The notes under the pieces were generated by a model. That model had not been told where the DNA came from. It was given only the letters and a program-made list of their open reading frames with translations, and did no database searches. This document shows, one piece after another, positions 9,803 to 19,959 of a stretch of 64,000 nucleotides of DNA. The position numbers were made by a program, and so were the translations under genes. The stretch is taken from contig NZ_VOSK01000011.1 in NCBI RefSeq assembly GCF_009296175.1, forward strand, positions 1-64,000. Direction: 5' to 3'. Every line of letters begins with the position of its first letter. The stretch's first letter is position 1. This DNA is from Microvirga tunisiensis (GTDB taxonomy: Bacteria; Pseudomonadota; Alphaproteobacteria; Rhizobiales; Beijerinckiaceae).

Positions 9803-9892
9803 TGGCGGAGGGGGTGGGATTCGAACCCACGGTGGGCTTGCACCCACGGCGGTTTTCAAGACCGCTGCCTTAAACCACTCGGCCACCCCTCC
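9803..9892 (-). tRNA. tRNA-Ser (anticodon TGA)
   Basis: The minus-strand sequence starts GGAGGGGTGGCCGAGTGG and ends with CCCCTCCGCCA, so acceptor arms pair and CCA is encoded. The anticodon arm reads GCGGTCTTGAAAACCGC with anticodon TGA, reading UCA and other UCN codons. A long variable arm and the GGTTCGAATCC T-arm are present. The 90-nt length fits a class II serine tRNA. Confidence 0.97.
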
Positions 9893-10006
9893 AGAAGCGG
9901 AGAAAACGCTCCGGCTCCATGCCCTCTCTAAGACCGCCGCCCCGGATCCGTCAACTCAAACGGTCCGCTTCATCAGGCGGAAGGCCTCCTTTCGCCCAAA
10001 GCATCC

Positions 10007-13000
10007 TCACGACCAATGGGACCGCGCGGTATCGACCTGGAAGTCGTCGATGGGTTGAATGTGGTCGGAGGCAGGCTGGTCAAGGTTCACGGATGCGTGC
10101 GACACCGTCGTCGATGCATCATTGGCGTCGATTTGCTCAGTCCATGCGCCCACAGCCCCGTGGCTCGGGTCGGTTGCGCCGTCCGCCATCAGCAGAAGAA
10201 TGTCGGAACCGGACAAGTCCTGGGTGGTTCCGACATCCGCAGCGGCCATGAGGCCGTGAGCCTCCGCTTGGGCGGGCGGAGGATCGTCCACGACGACTTC
10301 GACAGTCTTGGATATCGAGGCTGCCCCGTCGCTGTCACGCAATGTCACGGCGATGCTGCGTGATCCGGCAGTGAGACCGGACGCGTCTCCACTCTCCAGA
10401 ACCAGAGATTGCAGCACGGCTGCATACGTCGCAGGATTGGCATTGCCACTCAGGGTCAGGGTGCCGGTACCGATGGCATATCCGCCGCCCACCACCTCGA
10501 TCCCGGTATCGCCGATCATCATGCGCCCGTTCTCGCTGTGGAGGGCGTAGCCGTCGAAGTCGAGACGGTCGCTGGGCTGCGCCCCCGACAAGGTGGTGGT
10601 CGCGCCGCCGAGCTGCGGACTGTCAATGTCCTGGACCTGTGCCGAACCGATCGCATCCGCCTGATGTGCCCCGGCTCCCGCATGGGCCGGTGCCGTCAGC
10701 AGCACTTCCGGTGCGTCGTTCACAGCGTCGATGGTCACCGTGAAAGGCATCGTCTTCGTTGCGGTCTGACCGGTGGCTTCAGTGCTGGTGGCCTGAAGGG
10801 TCAGATGGAGAGCGCCGTTCCAATCCTCGGCAGGGATGAGCTGGAGACCGGCCAGATTGCTCGCAGGCACCCTCCACTCGCCATTGCCGATTGCCTCGCC
10901 GTGGGAGAGCTTGAAGTTGCCCGGAATCCCGAGAATGCTGACAGACAGCGTCTCGGATCCATCGGTATCGACAAGTGCTGCGGACAGGTTCAGCGGGATC
11001 GTGTGATCCTCCTGCCCCACTGCACTGGCTGCGGTCACCACCGGCGCATCGGCAACCGCGTTCACGGTCACCGTATGGGAGCCGGTCACTTCCTGGCTCA
11101 CGGTGATGCCATTGCCTGTATCCGTGATGGTTGCTTTCAGGGTCAGGCTGAAATCGGCATCGCTGTGATCCGCGAGCCGGATCGACACGAGACCCGCACG
11201 CAGGTCGGCGGTCGAGACCTGCCAAGTACCGGGCCTGAGCTCCGAACCGAGACTCAGGCTGGCACCTGTCGGAAGGCCCGACACCTGGGTGAATTCCGAC
11301 CAAGTCTCGGACCCGTCGTTGTCCTGGAGCGTGAAGGTCGGATTGAGCAGGATCGGAGTGTCCTCGTCTCCCGTACTCGCGCCATTGATCGTGCCGGAAT
11401 CCGTCACCGGGTTGAGATTTACTTTGAAATCCACTGAGGTATGAGCAGTCGATCTCCCTGCACTCTCGGCGGAGATGCCGGTGAGCGTGAGGGTAAAGGA
11501 GCCCGAAGCCTGCGGCGGTGGCGTGAAGGTCAGCCCATTGAGCTGCGCCGGTGTGAGAAGCCAGCTGCCGTCGGTCTGCTTCGTACCCGCATTGAGGCTC
11601 GCGCCGACCGGTACTCCGCTGAGCACGAAGCTCAGGCTCTCCGATCCATCGGTGTCCTGCAAAGCGCCACCCAGGCCTGTGAGGCTGATCGTGGTGTCCT
11701 CGCTGCCGGAGAAATTGACCACCGTTACATCCGGTGCGTCCGCCACGGCATCGACCTGGACCCGGAAGGTCGCTTCGCTCGTGGCGGTCCCTCCGGCGCT
11801 TTCTTGAGTGATGGCAGTCAGGGTGAGAGCAAATGTGCCCGAGAAGTTCTGCGGCGGGGTAACGGCAAGGTGTGGCAGGTCGGATGGAGACACGATCCAG
11901 GTTCCATCCGCCTGGCGCGTGCCATGGTTGAGGGTGGCCCCAGCCGGCATATCCGAAATGACCACCGACAGCATTTCGGAGCCGTCGCGGTCAGTCAGGG
12001 CTGCCGAGAGATTCAGGGCGATCGGCTGGTCTTCCAGACCCGATTCATCACGGGCGCTCACGACGGGTGTGTCGGCCGCGGCATCCACCTTCACCTGGAA
12101 CGTGGCATGGGTAGTCGCCACCGAGCCGTTTGACGTCTCGCGCGCATGGGCCTGCACGGTCAGATTCATGTTCCCGCTCCAATCGGCGGGCGGCGTCACG
12201 GTCAATCCGGTGAGTTGCGACGGCGTGAGCGTCCAGCTGCCGTCACCGTTGTTGATGCCTTTGGAGAGCCGCGCGCCTTCCGGCAGTCCCGCGATCACGA
12301 CGGAGAGCACTTCCGATCCGTCAGTGTCGATCAGAGATGCAGAGAGGTCGAGCGTAATCGTCCCGTCCTCCTGACCGGTCGCGTCATGCACGGTCACTCT
12401 CGGGGCGTCCGCAGACGGCGTGATCGAAACGGCAATCGTCCGGCTCGTCTCCTGCGGGTCGCCGTTGCTCGTTTCCCGGGTTGTCGCGTCGACCTTCAGA
12501 ACGAAGGTTCCGTATGCGTTCGAAGGCGGCACGAAGCGCAAGCTCGCGATGTTCGCCGGATCGATCGACCACTTTCCGTCAACGACATTTATGATGCCGT
12601 CACCCTCGAGACGAGAGCCTGCCGGCAGACCGGAGATGACAATTGACGTGACGGTCTCGCTCCCATCGCCATCTCCTGTGGTAACGGAGAGATTGAGCGG
12701 CACCGCCGTATCCTCTACGCCGGTTGGCGGGTTGGCGCTGATGACGGCATCATCGGCGACCGCAACGACCTCCACATTCAGCGCAGTCTTCGTGGTCGTC
12801 TTGCTGCCCGTGGCTTCCATCGAAATTGCGATGACTTCCAGTTTGATCGTGCCGGAGAAATCTGCCGGAGGCGTCAGGCTCAGGTTATTCAGCTGGTCGG
12901 GTCGCAGAACCCACGCCCCGGTCATCGGATCTTTCACACCGGCCGACAAATTTGCGCCTGCGGGCACGCCTTCGATGCGGATGCCGAGTGTTTCCCTGCC

Positions 13001-16000
13001 GCCATCCGTGTCCTGGATGCCGGCTTTGATCGACAAGGCGATGCTACGATCCTCGTCGGTTCTTGCGTCCTCGATTTTCAGGTCCGGTGCCTGTGCAACA
13101 GGAGGGCTGACGGGTACTGTGCCCGACCCGTCGCCACCGGTGCCTCCACCTCCACCGGCAGGCGCCGTGACCGTCACCGGGACCACTTCGCTCGCCTCGG
13201 ATTGGTCACCCTCCCGCTCGACACCGACAGCCGTCACGGTCAGGTTGAAGCTCCCGGTGAACCCGGTAGGCGGACGGATGGAGAGTGTCGGCAGAGCCTC
13301 GACCGGAACGAGCCATAATTTGTCACCGGCCGGAATGCCGGCCGAGAGGGTTGCTCCGTCCGGCACATCCCGAATCCAAATGTACAGCGTTTCGGAGCCA
13401 TCGGTGTCGCCAGGGACGGCGGTGATGTGGAGCGGAATCCGACCCTCATCCGGGTTGATGCTGTTGTGACCTGTGCCATTCGCCGCTGAGAAGGTCAGCA
13501 CGGGCGTATCGGCATCGCCGGTCGGATCCACCACCATCTGCCCGCCGATCGTGGCCTGTACGCCACCACTATCCTCGATCGTCATTGTGACATGCAGGGT
13601 GGCAGCCCTGTCGCTGTCGTGGGGCATGGTCAAGGTCACGCCGGCCATGTCGCGAGCGGAGATCTTGTAGAACCCGTCCCCATCGGCGCTGACAACAGTT
13701 TTATCTGCCAGGCGCAGGACGGCGCCGCCGGGGATCCCGCTGATGAGAATGTCACCGACAACCTTCTCCGAGTTGTCGCTGTCTCGCAGACCAGGGTTGA
13801 GATGCAGCGCGATAGGCTGATCCTCCGTCCCATGCATGGTCCCCCAGTTTCCGGAGGTTCCGTCGAGACCGCCCACGGCAGGGACATCCACCACTGCCTT
13901 CACCTCAACGGGGAAGTTGACGGGCGTTGTTGCCTGGTTGCCTCCCCGCTCCTCCTGCGAGATCGCAGTGACAGACAGGTTAATGGTCCCCGAAAAGTTG
14001 GCCGGCGGCAGCAGCGTCACCAGCCTGGCCTCGTCGGCCGTCAGGGACCAAACTCCCGGACCGCGATAGGTGCCGTGGGAGAGGATTGCGCCGTCAGGCA
14101 CTCCCCTGATCACGAAACTGAGCGTCTCGGATCCATCGTTATCCGGCAGGGTAGCCGTGAGATTGAGAGCGATCGGGTTGTCCTCGAAACCGCTGGCGCC
14201 GGTAACATCCATGACGGGAGCGTCGGCGACGGCCCGTACCGTCACTGAAATGTCCTGCGGCTCGCTTTCGGCTCTGCTGCCATTGGGCTCCGCCGAGATG
14301 ACGGACACCTTTACGCTGAAGTCTACGTCCGAATGCGCAGGAGGCGTGATGGTCACGCTGTTCACCCGAGCGGGATCGACCGACACGCTCCCGTCGACGA
14401 TGGACAATTCCACGCCGCCGGCTCGCACCACCGCTCCAACCGGAATGCCCGTGATCCGGAAAGCGACGATTGTTTCCGAACCGTCCCGATCCGTGGTCCA
14501 GGCCGCCATGTTCAGTGGGATTGCAGTGTCCTCGTCGCCCACCGCTGGAGCAACGCGCAGTCCCGGCGCATCGGCCACCGCATCGACCGTTACCTGGAAG
14601 GGCACTTCTCGCACTTCCGTTTTGCCGGTCGACGTTTCTTTAGCGGTCGCTTCTATCTTTAGATTCAGCGTGCCTGAGAAGTCCGCCGGCGGCTTCAGAG
14701 ATAGGCTCGAAAGATCCTTTGCGTCTACGAGCCAGGAACCGTCCGACTGGAATGTACCCTTCGTCAGGGACGCCCCGCTTGGCACGCCGTAGATCCTGAC
14801 GGTCAGGGTTTCCGATCCATCCGTATCGACCAGCGAGGCCGAGAGGTTGAGTGCAATCTCCTGATCTTCCTTCCCGGACACGTCCGTAGCGCTCACGTTC
14901 GGCGCATCGGTCACCGCTCTAACCTTGACGTCGTAAGTGCCTGTTACATCCTGGCTGATCGTCTTCCCGTTACCAGTGTCGTTCAGGGTTGCAGTGAACG
15001 TCAGGGTGAAATCTACGTCGCTGTTTTCCGGCGGTTTGATCGTTACCAATCCCGCTCGGAGATCCGCGGTGGAAACCGTCCAGACTCCGCCCACCAGCGT
15101 TCCCCCACTGAGCGTAGCGCCTGGAGGAACACCGGAAATCTGCGTGACGTCGGACCACTTTTCCGATCCATCATTGTCGGGCGTATCGAACTTCGGACTA
15201 AGCTTGATCGACGTATCCTCATTGCCACTGACGGAGCCGCTGATGCTGCCGTCATCCAGCACCGGATCGAGATTCACGGTGAAGTTGGCCGAGTTCAGAG
15301 CCTTCGCCGCCCTGGGATCGCTCTCCGTCGCAACGGCCGTCAGCGTCAGATTGATTGTGCCAGATATGTTCGCCGGCGGTGTGAGGACCAGGCCTTCGAG
15401 CTGGGCCGGCGTGAGAAGCCAGCGGCCGTCCCCCTGTTTGATGCCGGCATTGAGCGTTGCACCCGAAGGCACGGTGAGCAGGAAGCTCAGGCTCTCCGAA
15501 CCGTCGATGTCGTGCAGGGCCCCACCCAAACCCGTGAGGGTAACAGGCTCGTCCTCGCGACCGGAGAAGTTCGCCACCTTGACGTCAGGGGTATCGGCAA
15601 CCGCGCCGACCTGCACGCGGAAGTCGACCGTGCTGATCGCCGTATCGCCGCTGCGCTCCTTGGAGGTCGCCTCGATGCGCAGGTTCAGGGGACCGGAAAA
15701 ATCATGGACTGGAGTGAGCGCCAAGCGCGGAACGTCGGCAGGAGACACGCTCCAGCTGCCGTCCACCTGGCGGGTGCCGTGGGACAGCGATGCGCCAGCA
15801 GGCACGCCGAAGATGACGACCGACAGCACCTCCGAACCGTCCTGGTCCTTCAGCGTCGCCGAGAGGCCGAGCGGAATCGACGTATCCTCAAGGCCGCCAA
15901 CGTCATGTGCTGTGATCTGCGGTGCATCGGCAACCGCCTCCACGTCGACCTTGAACGGGGCGCGGACGATCTCGGACGATCCGTTGGAGGTTTCCCGCGC

Positions 16001-18502
16001 CTGCGCCACCAGGGTCAATGCCATGGTGCCGCTCCAGTCGACCGGCGGCGTCAGGGTCAGTCCGGAAAGCTGTGAGGGCGTCAGGGTCCAGCTGCCATCG
16101 CCATTGTCGATGCCGGCGGAAAGACGTGAACCGGCCGGCAGTCCCTCGATCACGACCGAGAGAACCTCCGAGTTGTCGGTATCGGTCAGGGCTGCCGAGA
16201 GGTCGAGCGCAATCGGCCGATCCTCTTTCGTGGCCGCATCGTGCACGCTCACGTCGGGAGTGTCGGCGATCGCCTCGACGTGGACCTGGAATGGTGAATC
16301 GGTCGTCGCTATCGCACCGTTCGTGCTCAGCGCGGTCGCGCGCAGGGTCAGGTCGATCGGGCCAGAATAGTTCTTCGGGGGCAGGATGGAAAGATCGGCC
16401 AGATCGGCCAGGTTGACCTGCCAGCTGCCGTCGGCGGCACGAGAGCCGTGCGACAGCGACGCGCCCGCCGGGACCCCAAGGATGCTCACCGACAGGACTT
16501 CCGAACCGTCCGTATCGGTCAGGGCCGCGGAGAGGCTCAAGGCAATCGACTTGTCCTCCCAACCGGAAGCATCATCCGTGTTGACCACGGGGGCATCGGA
16601 CACGTTGTCGACCTGTACCTGGAAGTTGGCGCTCCGCGTCGCCGTCGAGCCGTTCGAGCTCTCGCGGGCGGTCGCCTGAAGCGTCAGGTTGATCGTTCCG
16701 GAGAAGTCCGATGGCGGCGTGATGGAAAGATGGGTCAGATCGGCGGCAGACACCTCCCAACTGCCGTCAGGTTGCCGAGTCCCGTGCGAGAGGGATGCGC
16801 CAACCGGCACGCCGAGGATGCTCACCGACAGGATTTCCGATCCGTCGTCGTCGACGAGCGCGGCCGAAAGATCGAGCGGGATCGGCTGATCCTCATCTCC
16901 GGACACATCGGCCGCCGACACCGCGGGAGCATCGGCAACGGCGGCGACGGCGACCGTATGGGTTCCCGTCACCACCCGGCTGACGCTCGTGCCATTCGCA
17001 CTGTCGGTCAGCGTCGTTGTAAGGGTAAGGGTGAAATCCTCATCGCTGTGCTCGGCCGGTCGGATCGTTACGAGTCCAGCGCGCAGATCGGCAGTCGATA
17101 CCTGCCAAACACCAGGCGAGACTTCGCTGCCACGGTTGAGCGCAGCACCCGGCGGCAGGCCGGCGACCTGGGTGAACTCCGACCATGTCTCCGAGCCGTC
17201 CGCATCCGGAGTCGCAAAGGTGGGCCGGAGCAGGATCGTCGTATCTTCCGATCCCTCACTCATGCCGCCGACAGAGCCGGCATCCACGACCGGATCGAGA
17301 CTCACCGTGAACGTGGCGGAGGAACGGGCGCTTGGCACGCCCGGCTCGCTCTCGGTCGCGACGGCCGTGAGCGTAAGGGTGAATTGTCCGGATGCCTGTG
17401 GCGGCGGGGTCAGGGTCAGACCTTCGAGTTGTGCAGGCGTCAGGGCCCAGCGCCCCCCACCAAGCGCCGTGCCGGCACTGAGTGTGGCTCCGGCCGGAAC
17501 ACCGCTGAGCACGAAGCTGAGGCTCTCAGAGCCATCCGTATCACGCAGTGCACCGCCGAGGCCGGCAAGGCTCACCGGCATGTCCTCCTGGCCATAGGCA
17601 TCGGCGACCATCACGCCGGGCGTATCAGCCACCGCATGCACCTGCCCCTGGAAGGACGCTTCGACGATAGCCGTCGCGCCGTTCAACTCCTGCGACGTCG
17701 CGTGCAGTTTGAGGCTGAAGGTACCCGAGAAGTTCGGAGGTGGGATGAGCGCCAGATGAGGCAGGTCCGCGGGAGACACGCTCCAGCTGCCATCGGACTG
17801 GCGCGTGCCGTGCGTCAGAGAAGCGCCTTCGGGAACGCCGAAGATCTTGACCGACAGCAGCTCCGATCCATCCGTATCGGCCAAGACGGCCGAGAGATCG
17901 AGAGCAACCGGCTGATCCTCCCTCCCTTCTGCGTCGGTGACCTGCACAAGCGGAGGAGAAGCCGCGATGTCGCGCGGCTCTTCCGGCGCCGGCTCGTCCG
18001 TCGTAGGTCGCGTAGTCGTATCCTGCTCATCCGGCGACGGGACCTGCGTCATAGCTTGGTCCGATTCCGGGGCGATCGGAGAGCCCGGTACAGGCGAAGT
18101 ATAGCCCGACGAACCGCGGGCCGTTGCGATCCTCGGCGGTGCGAGGGTGTGTGTTGCAGCCGATGAAACCAGGGTAGACGGCTCAGGCAACGGGGCATCG
18201 AGTGCCATCGACGTGCCTGCTTGAGCCGGTGCGTCCAGCACGTCCAATGGCGCGCCCGCCGGACGCTGCGTTGGCTCTGTGGTAAGAGGCATGATGCCAT
18301 GCGATCCACCCGAGCCTCCTCCGGATGGTGCTCCCGGCACCATGCCGAAGGCCGCAACCGCCTCCGTTCCCCCGACAAGATTGCCGCTGGCGCCGCCGTC
18401 GCCTACGGGAACCGTGCGCTGCACGGCACGCAGGGCGCGCAGGGCCTCCTCATCGACGACGCTGGCGTCGAATGGAATGGTCAGGTCAGGTTGCTGGGTC
18501 AT
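10007..18502 (-). CDS. giant tandem-repeat surface/secreted protein (putative type I-secreted adhesin)
   Basis: At 2831 residues this is the largest gene of the window. A low-complexity Pro/Ala/Thr-rich N-terminus of about 180 residues is followed by about 21 imperfect repeats of 105-120 residues. Each has a GxEDxxIxLxLSAxLxDxDGSExLSV core, an aromatic W in the middle and a final PxxFSGTxxLTLxAxxxE strand. They look like cadherin/Ig-like adhesion domains whose acidic DxDGSE loops may bind calcium. The last 230 residues form a different domain and a tail containing GSDILLLMADGA, probably the uncleaved secretion signal. No N-terminal Sec signal and no RTX nonapeptide array are seen. It lies directly downstream of the HlyD and ABC genes that presumably export it. 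An adhesin or biofilm role is inference. Confidence 0.85.
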   Translation of the reverse strand: MTQQPDLTIPFDASVVDEEALRALRAVQRTVPVGDGGASGNLVGGTEAVAAFGMVPGAPSGGGSGGSHGIMPLTTEPTQRPAGAPLDVLDAPAQAGTSMALDAPLPEPSTLVSSAATHTLAPPRIATARGSSGYTSPVPGSPIAPESDQAMTQVPSPDEQDTTTRPTTDEPAPEEPRDIAASPPLVQVTDAEGREDQPVALDLSAVLADTDGSELLSVKIFGVPEGASLTHGTRQSDGSWSVSPADLPHLALIPPPNFSGTFSLKLHATSQELNGATAIVEASFQGQVHAVADTPGVMVADAYGQEDMPVSLAGLGGALRDTDGSESLSFVLSGVPAGATLSAGTALGGGRWALTPAQLEGLTLTPPPQASGQFTLTLTAVATESEPGVPSARSSATFTVSLDPVVDAGSVGGMSEGSEDTTILLRPTFATPDADGSETWSEFTQVAGLPPGAALNRGSEVSPGVWQVSTADLRAGLVTIRPAEHSDEDFTLTLTTTLTDSANGTSVSRVVTGTHTVAVAAVADAPAVSAADVSGDEDQPIPLDLSAALVDDDGSEILSVSILGVPVGASLSHGTRQPDGSWEVSAADLTHLSITPPSDFSGTINLTLQATARESSNGSTATRSANFQVQVDNVSDAPVVNTDDASGWEDKSIALSLSAALTDTDGSEVLSVSILGVPAGASLSHGSRAADGSWQVNLADLADLSILPPKNYSGPIDLTLRATALSTNGAIATTDSPFQVHVEAIADTPDVSVHDAATKEDRPIALDLSAALTDTDNSEVLSVVIEGLPAGSRLSAGIDNGDGSWTLTPSQLSGLTLTPPVDWSGTMALTLVAQARETSNGSSEIVRAPFKVDVEAVADAPQITAHDVGGLEDTSIPLGLSATLKDQDGSEVLSVVIFGVPAGASLSHGTRQVDGSWSVSPADVPRLALTPVHDFSGPLNLRIEATSKERSGDTAISTVDFRVQVGAVADTPDVKVANFSGREDEPVTLTGLGGALHDIDGSESLSFLLTVPSGATLNAGIKQGDGRWLLTPAQLEGLVLTPPANISGTINLTLTAVATESDPRAAKALNSANFTVNLDPVLDDGSISGSVSGNEDTSIKLSPKFDTPDNDGSEKWSDVTQISGVPPGATLSGGTLVGGVWTVSTADLRAGLVTIKPPENSDVDFTLTFTATLNDTGNGKTISQDVTGTYDVKVRAVTDAPNVSATDVSGKEDQEIALNLSASLVDTDGSETLTVRIYGVPSGASLTKGTFQSDGSWLVDAKDLSSLSLKPPADFSGTLNLKIEATAKETSTGKTEVREVPFQVTVDAVADAPGLRVAPAVGDEDTAIPLNMAAWTTDRDGSETIVAFRITGIPVGAVVRAGGVELSIVDGSVSVDPARVNSVTITPPAHSDVDFSVKVSVISAEPNGSRAESEPQDISVTVRAVADAPVMDVTGASGFEDNPIALNLTATLPDNDGSETLSFVIRGVPDGAILSHGTYRGPGVWSLTADEARLVTLLPPANFSGTINLSVTAISQEERGGNQATTPVNFPVEVKAVVDVPAVGGLDGTSGNWGTMHGTEDQPIALHLNPGLRDSDNSEKVVGDILISGIPGGAVLRLADKTVVSADGDGFYKISARDMAGVTLTMPHDSDRAATLHVTMTIEDSGGVQATIGGQMVVDPTGDADTPVLTFSAANGTGHNSINPDEGRIPLHITAVPGDTDGSETLYIWIRDVPDGATLSAGIPAGDKLWLVPVEALPTLSIRPPTGFTGSFNLTVTAVGVEREGDQSEASEVVPVTVTAPAGGGGGTGGDGSGTVPVSPPVAQAPDLKIEDARTDEDRSIALSIKAGIQDTDGGRETLGIRIEGVPAGANLSAGVKDPMTGAWVLRPDQLNNLSLTPPADFSGTIKLEVIAISMEATGSKTTTKTALNVEVVAVADDAVISANPPTGVEDTAVPLNLSVTTGDGDGSETVTSIVISGLPAGSRLEGDGIINVVDGKWSIDPANIASLRFVPPSNAYGTFVLKVDATTRETSNGDPQETSRTIAVSITPSADAPRVTVHDATGQEDGTITLDLSASLIDTDGSEVLSVVIAGLPEGARLSKGINNGDGSWTLTPSQLTGLTVTPPADWSGNMNLTVQAHARETSNGSVATTHATFQVKVDAAADTPVVSARDESGLEDQPIALNLSAALTDRDGSEMLSVVISDMPAGATLNHGTRQADGTWIVSPSDLPHLAVTPPQNFSGTFALTLTAITQESAGGTATSEATFRVQVDAVADAPDVTVVNFSGSEDTTISLTGLGGALQDTDGSESLSFVLSGVPVGASLNAGTKQTDGSWLLTPAQLNGLTFTPPPQASGSFTLTLTGISAESAGRSTAHTSVDFKVNLNPVTDSGTINGASTGDEDTPILLNPTFTLQDNDGSETWSEFTQVSGLPTGASLSLGSELRPGTWQVSTADLRAGLVSIRLADHSDADFSLTLKATITDTGNGITVSQEVTGSHTVTVNAVADAPVVTAASAVGQEDHTIPLNLSAALVDTDGSETLSVSILGIPGNFKLSHGEAIGNGEWRVPASNLAGLQLIPAEDWNGALHLTLQATSTEATGQTATKTMPFTVTIDAVNDAPEVLLTAPAHAGAGAHQADAIGSAQVQDIDSPQLGGATTTLSGAQPSDRLDFDGYALHSENGRMMIGDTGIEVVGGGYAIGTGTLTLSGNANPATYAAVLQSLVLESGDASGLTAGSRSIAVTLRDSDGAASISKTVEVVVDDPPPAQAEAHGLMAAADVGTTQDLSGSDILLLMADGATDPSHGAVGAWTEQIDANDASTTVSHASVNLDQPASDHIQPIDDFQVDTARSHWS
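10700..17950 (-). repeat. tandem repeat array inside the giant protein gene (about 21 units)
   Basis: Repeats of about 340 bp recur across the coding sequence. Three subtypes can be told apart: A (xxED..I.L.LSAALTDTDGSE.LSV), B (NFSG.ED...LTGLGGAL.D.DGSESLSF) and C (G.EDT.I.L.P.F...DNDGSE.WS). B is followed by C at three places (units 2-3, 8-9 and 19-20), showing block duplication of a higher-order unit. Boundaries are approximate because they were read by eye. Confidence 0.8.
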
Positions 18503-18510
18503 GGGTGTGC

Positions 18511-19959
18511 TCAGCGTTCGTGGAAGGATGCCGCCATGGCCGAATAGATCGGCTTCAGCAGGTACTGCAGCACCGTCTTGGTGCCCGTGGTGATGTCCGC
18601 CTGGACGGTCATGCCAGCGACGATCCGCGCATGACGCGGATCGTGGCCGACATGCTGCTGTTTAAGAGCGATGCGCGCGCGATAATGCGGCTGCCGCTGC
18701 TCGTCGAGGAAGGTGCCCGCCGAAACGCGCTCCACTTGGCCCTCGACGGAACCGAAGCGGGCATAGTCGAAGGCCTGGACCTTCACGTGCACCGGCTGAC
18801 CGACCTCGATGAAACCGATGTCGCGCGGCATCAGCCGGACGTCGGCCACGAGTTGCGTGTCCTGCGGCATGATCTCGGCGACCAGCCCGCCGGGCGGCAG
18901 GACGGTACCGGATCGATGGACCGCCAGCCCGCGCACGACGCCGCCGATGGGCGCGCGCAGCATGATGCGCTCGGCACGGTCTTCCAGCTTGCGGACGACT
19001 TCCGTCGTCTCGGCAATGTCCAACGCGACGCGCGCCGCTTCCTGACGGGCCTCGTCCACCGCGGCGGACTGCGCCTCGACGACGCGGGCTTCAGCCTCGG
19101 CCAGACTGCGTTGCGCTGTGGCGCGCTGTCCGGTCAACCGCTCATGCTCGGCCTTCGCACTCATGGAAAGCCGCTGCGCTTCCAGCACCGAAAGGCGGGT
19201 CGTCAGGCCGTTGCGGGCGAGTTCCTCGCGAATCCCGAGTTCCTTGGAATGCAGCTCCATCTGCTCCTGCACGGCGGCGATCTGCCCCGCCATCGTCGCC
19301 AGATCGCCGCGTCGCTGCGCCACCTGCTCCTGCAGAACCGACACGCGATCGGCCAGAGCCCGCAGGCGCGCGTTCAATGCGGCGCGCTGCGGCTCGACAA
19401 AGCGACCCGACGTCAAGGGGGGGACGGTCTGCGCATCCCCGCCCGCATGGGCGACCATCCCGGCCGCCGGTCCCTGGCGGCTGCGCGTATCCATGGCAAG
19501 GACATTGCCATCTGCGGCCGCCGCAAGGCGTTGCGCCTGCAACTGCAGGGACTCGAGCCGGTGACGCGCCTGCGACAGCTCGGATTGCGCCACAGCATCA
19601 TTCATACGCAGCAGAGGCTGCCCCGCCTCGACCGCCTCGCCTTCGTCCACAAGCACCTCGGCGACGATTCCGCCCTCGAGATGCTGAACGGGCGCGGGCG
19701 CGGCCGTCGGAGTGATCTCGCCCACGCTCACTGCGACCTCCGGTACATGGGCCAGGGCCGCCCAGGTCAGGCCCGCGGCAACAAGGAGCCCGGTGCCGAG
19801 CACCACGGCTCGCTCCAGGCCGCTGACGCGCAGCTCTTCGAGCGCCAGCACATGACCGTCGGGACGCGGCTGGCGGCTGGCACGCGGCAAGAAGCGCCGG
19901 TCGACGCTCGGAGGCAGGATTTCGCCGTTGGCGAGAGATGTTGCGGTCTTGCTCATCAT
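18511..19959 (-). CDS. HlyD-family type I secretion membrane-fusion protein
   Basis: The 482-residue adaptor spans the periplasm between the inner-membrane ABC exporter and an outer-membrane channel. A single transmembrane segment (VVLGTGLLVAAGLTWAAL) follows a cytoplasmic N-terminus of about 55 residues. Next come a lipoyl-like half (HLEGGIVAEVLVDEGEAV), a long coiled-coil hairpin with heptad Leu/Gln/Ala patterns in the middle, and a beta-barrel region ending in IVAGMTVQADITTGTKTVLQYL, the family C-terminal signature. Its start overlaps the stop of the ABC gene by four bases. It lies 8 bp upstream of the giant repeat protein. No TolC-type gene lies in the window. Confidence 0.92.
   Translation of the reverse strand: MMSKTATSLANGEILPPSVDRRFLPRASRQPRPDGHVLALEELRVSGLERAVVLGTGLLVAAGLTWAALAHVPEVAVSVGEITPTAAPAPVQHLEGGIVAEVLVDEGEAVEAGQPLLRMNDAVAQSELSQARHRLESLQLQAQRLAAAADGNVLAMDTRSRQGPAAGMVAHAGGDAQTVPPLTSGRFVEPQRAALNARLRALADRVSVLQEQVAQRRGDLATMAGQIAAVQEQMELHSKELGIREELARNGLTTRLSVLEAQRLSMSAKAEHERLTGQRATAQRSLAEAEARVVEAQSAAVDEARQEAARVALDIAETTEVVRKLEDRAERIMLRAPIGGVVRGLAVHRSGTVLPPGGLVAEIMPQDTQLVADVRLMPRDIGFIEVGQPVHVKVQAFDYARFGSVEGQVERVSAGTFLDEQRQPHYRARIALKQQHVGHDPRHARIVAGMTVQADITTGTKTVLQYLLKPIYSAMAASFHER

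Noticed and set aside
9741-10058. Plus-strand frame crossing the tRNA-Ser gene
   Set aside because: It reads through a tRNA gene on the other strand and encodes the familiar spurious tRNA-antisense peptide GGGGIRTHG.
10409-18166. Long plus-strand open frames inside the giant repeat gene (for example 14937-16370, 16448-18166, 12420-13469)
   Set aside because: They are antisense shadows of a high-GC repeat gene, with arginine-rich or repetitive translations and no family features.
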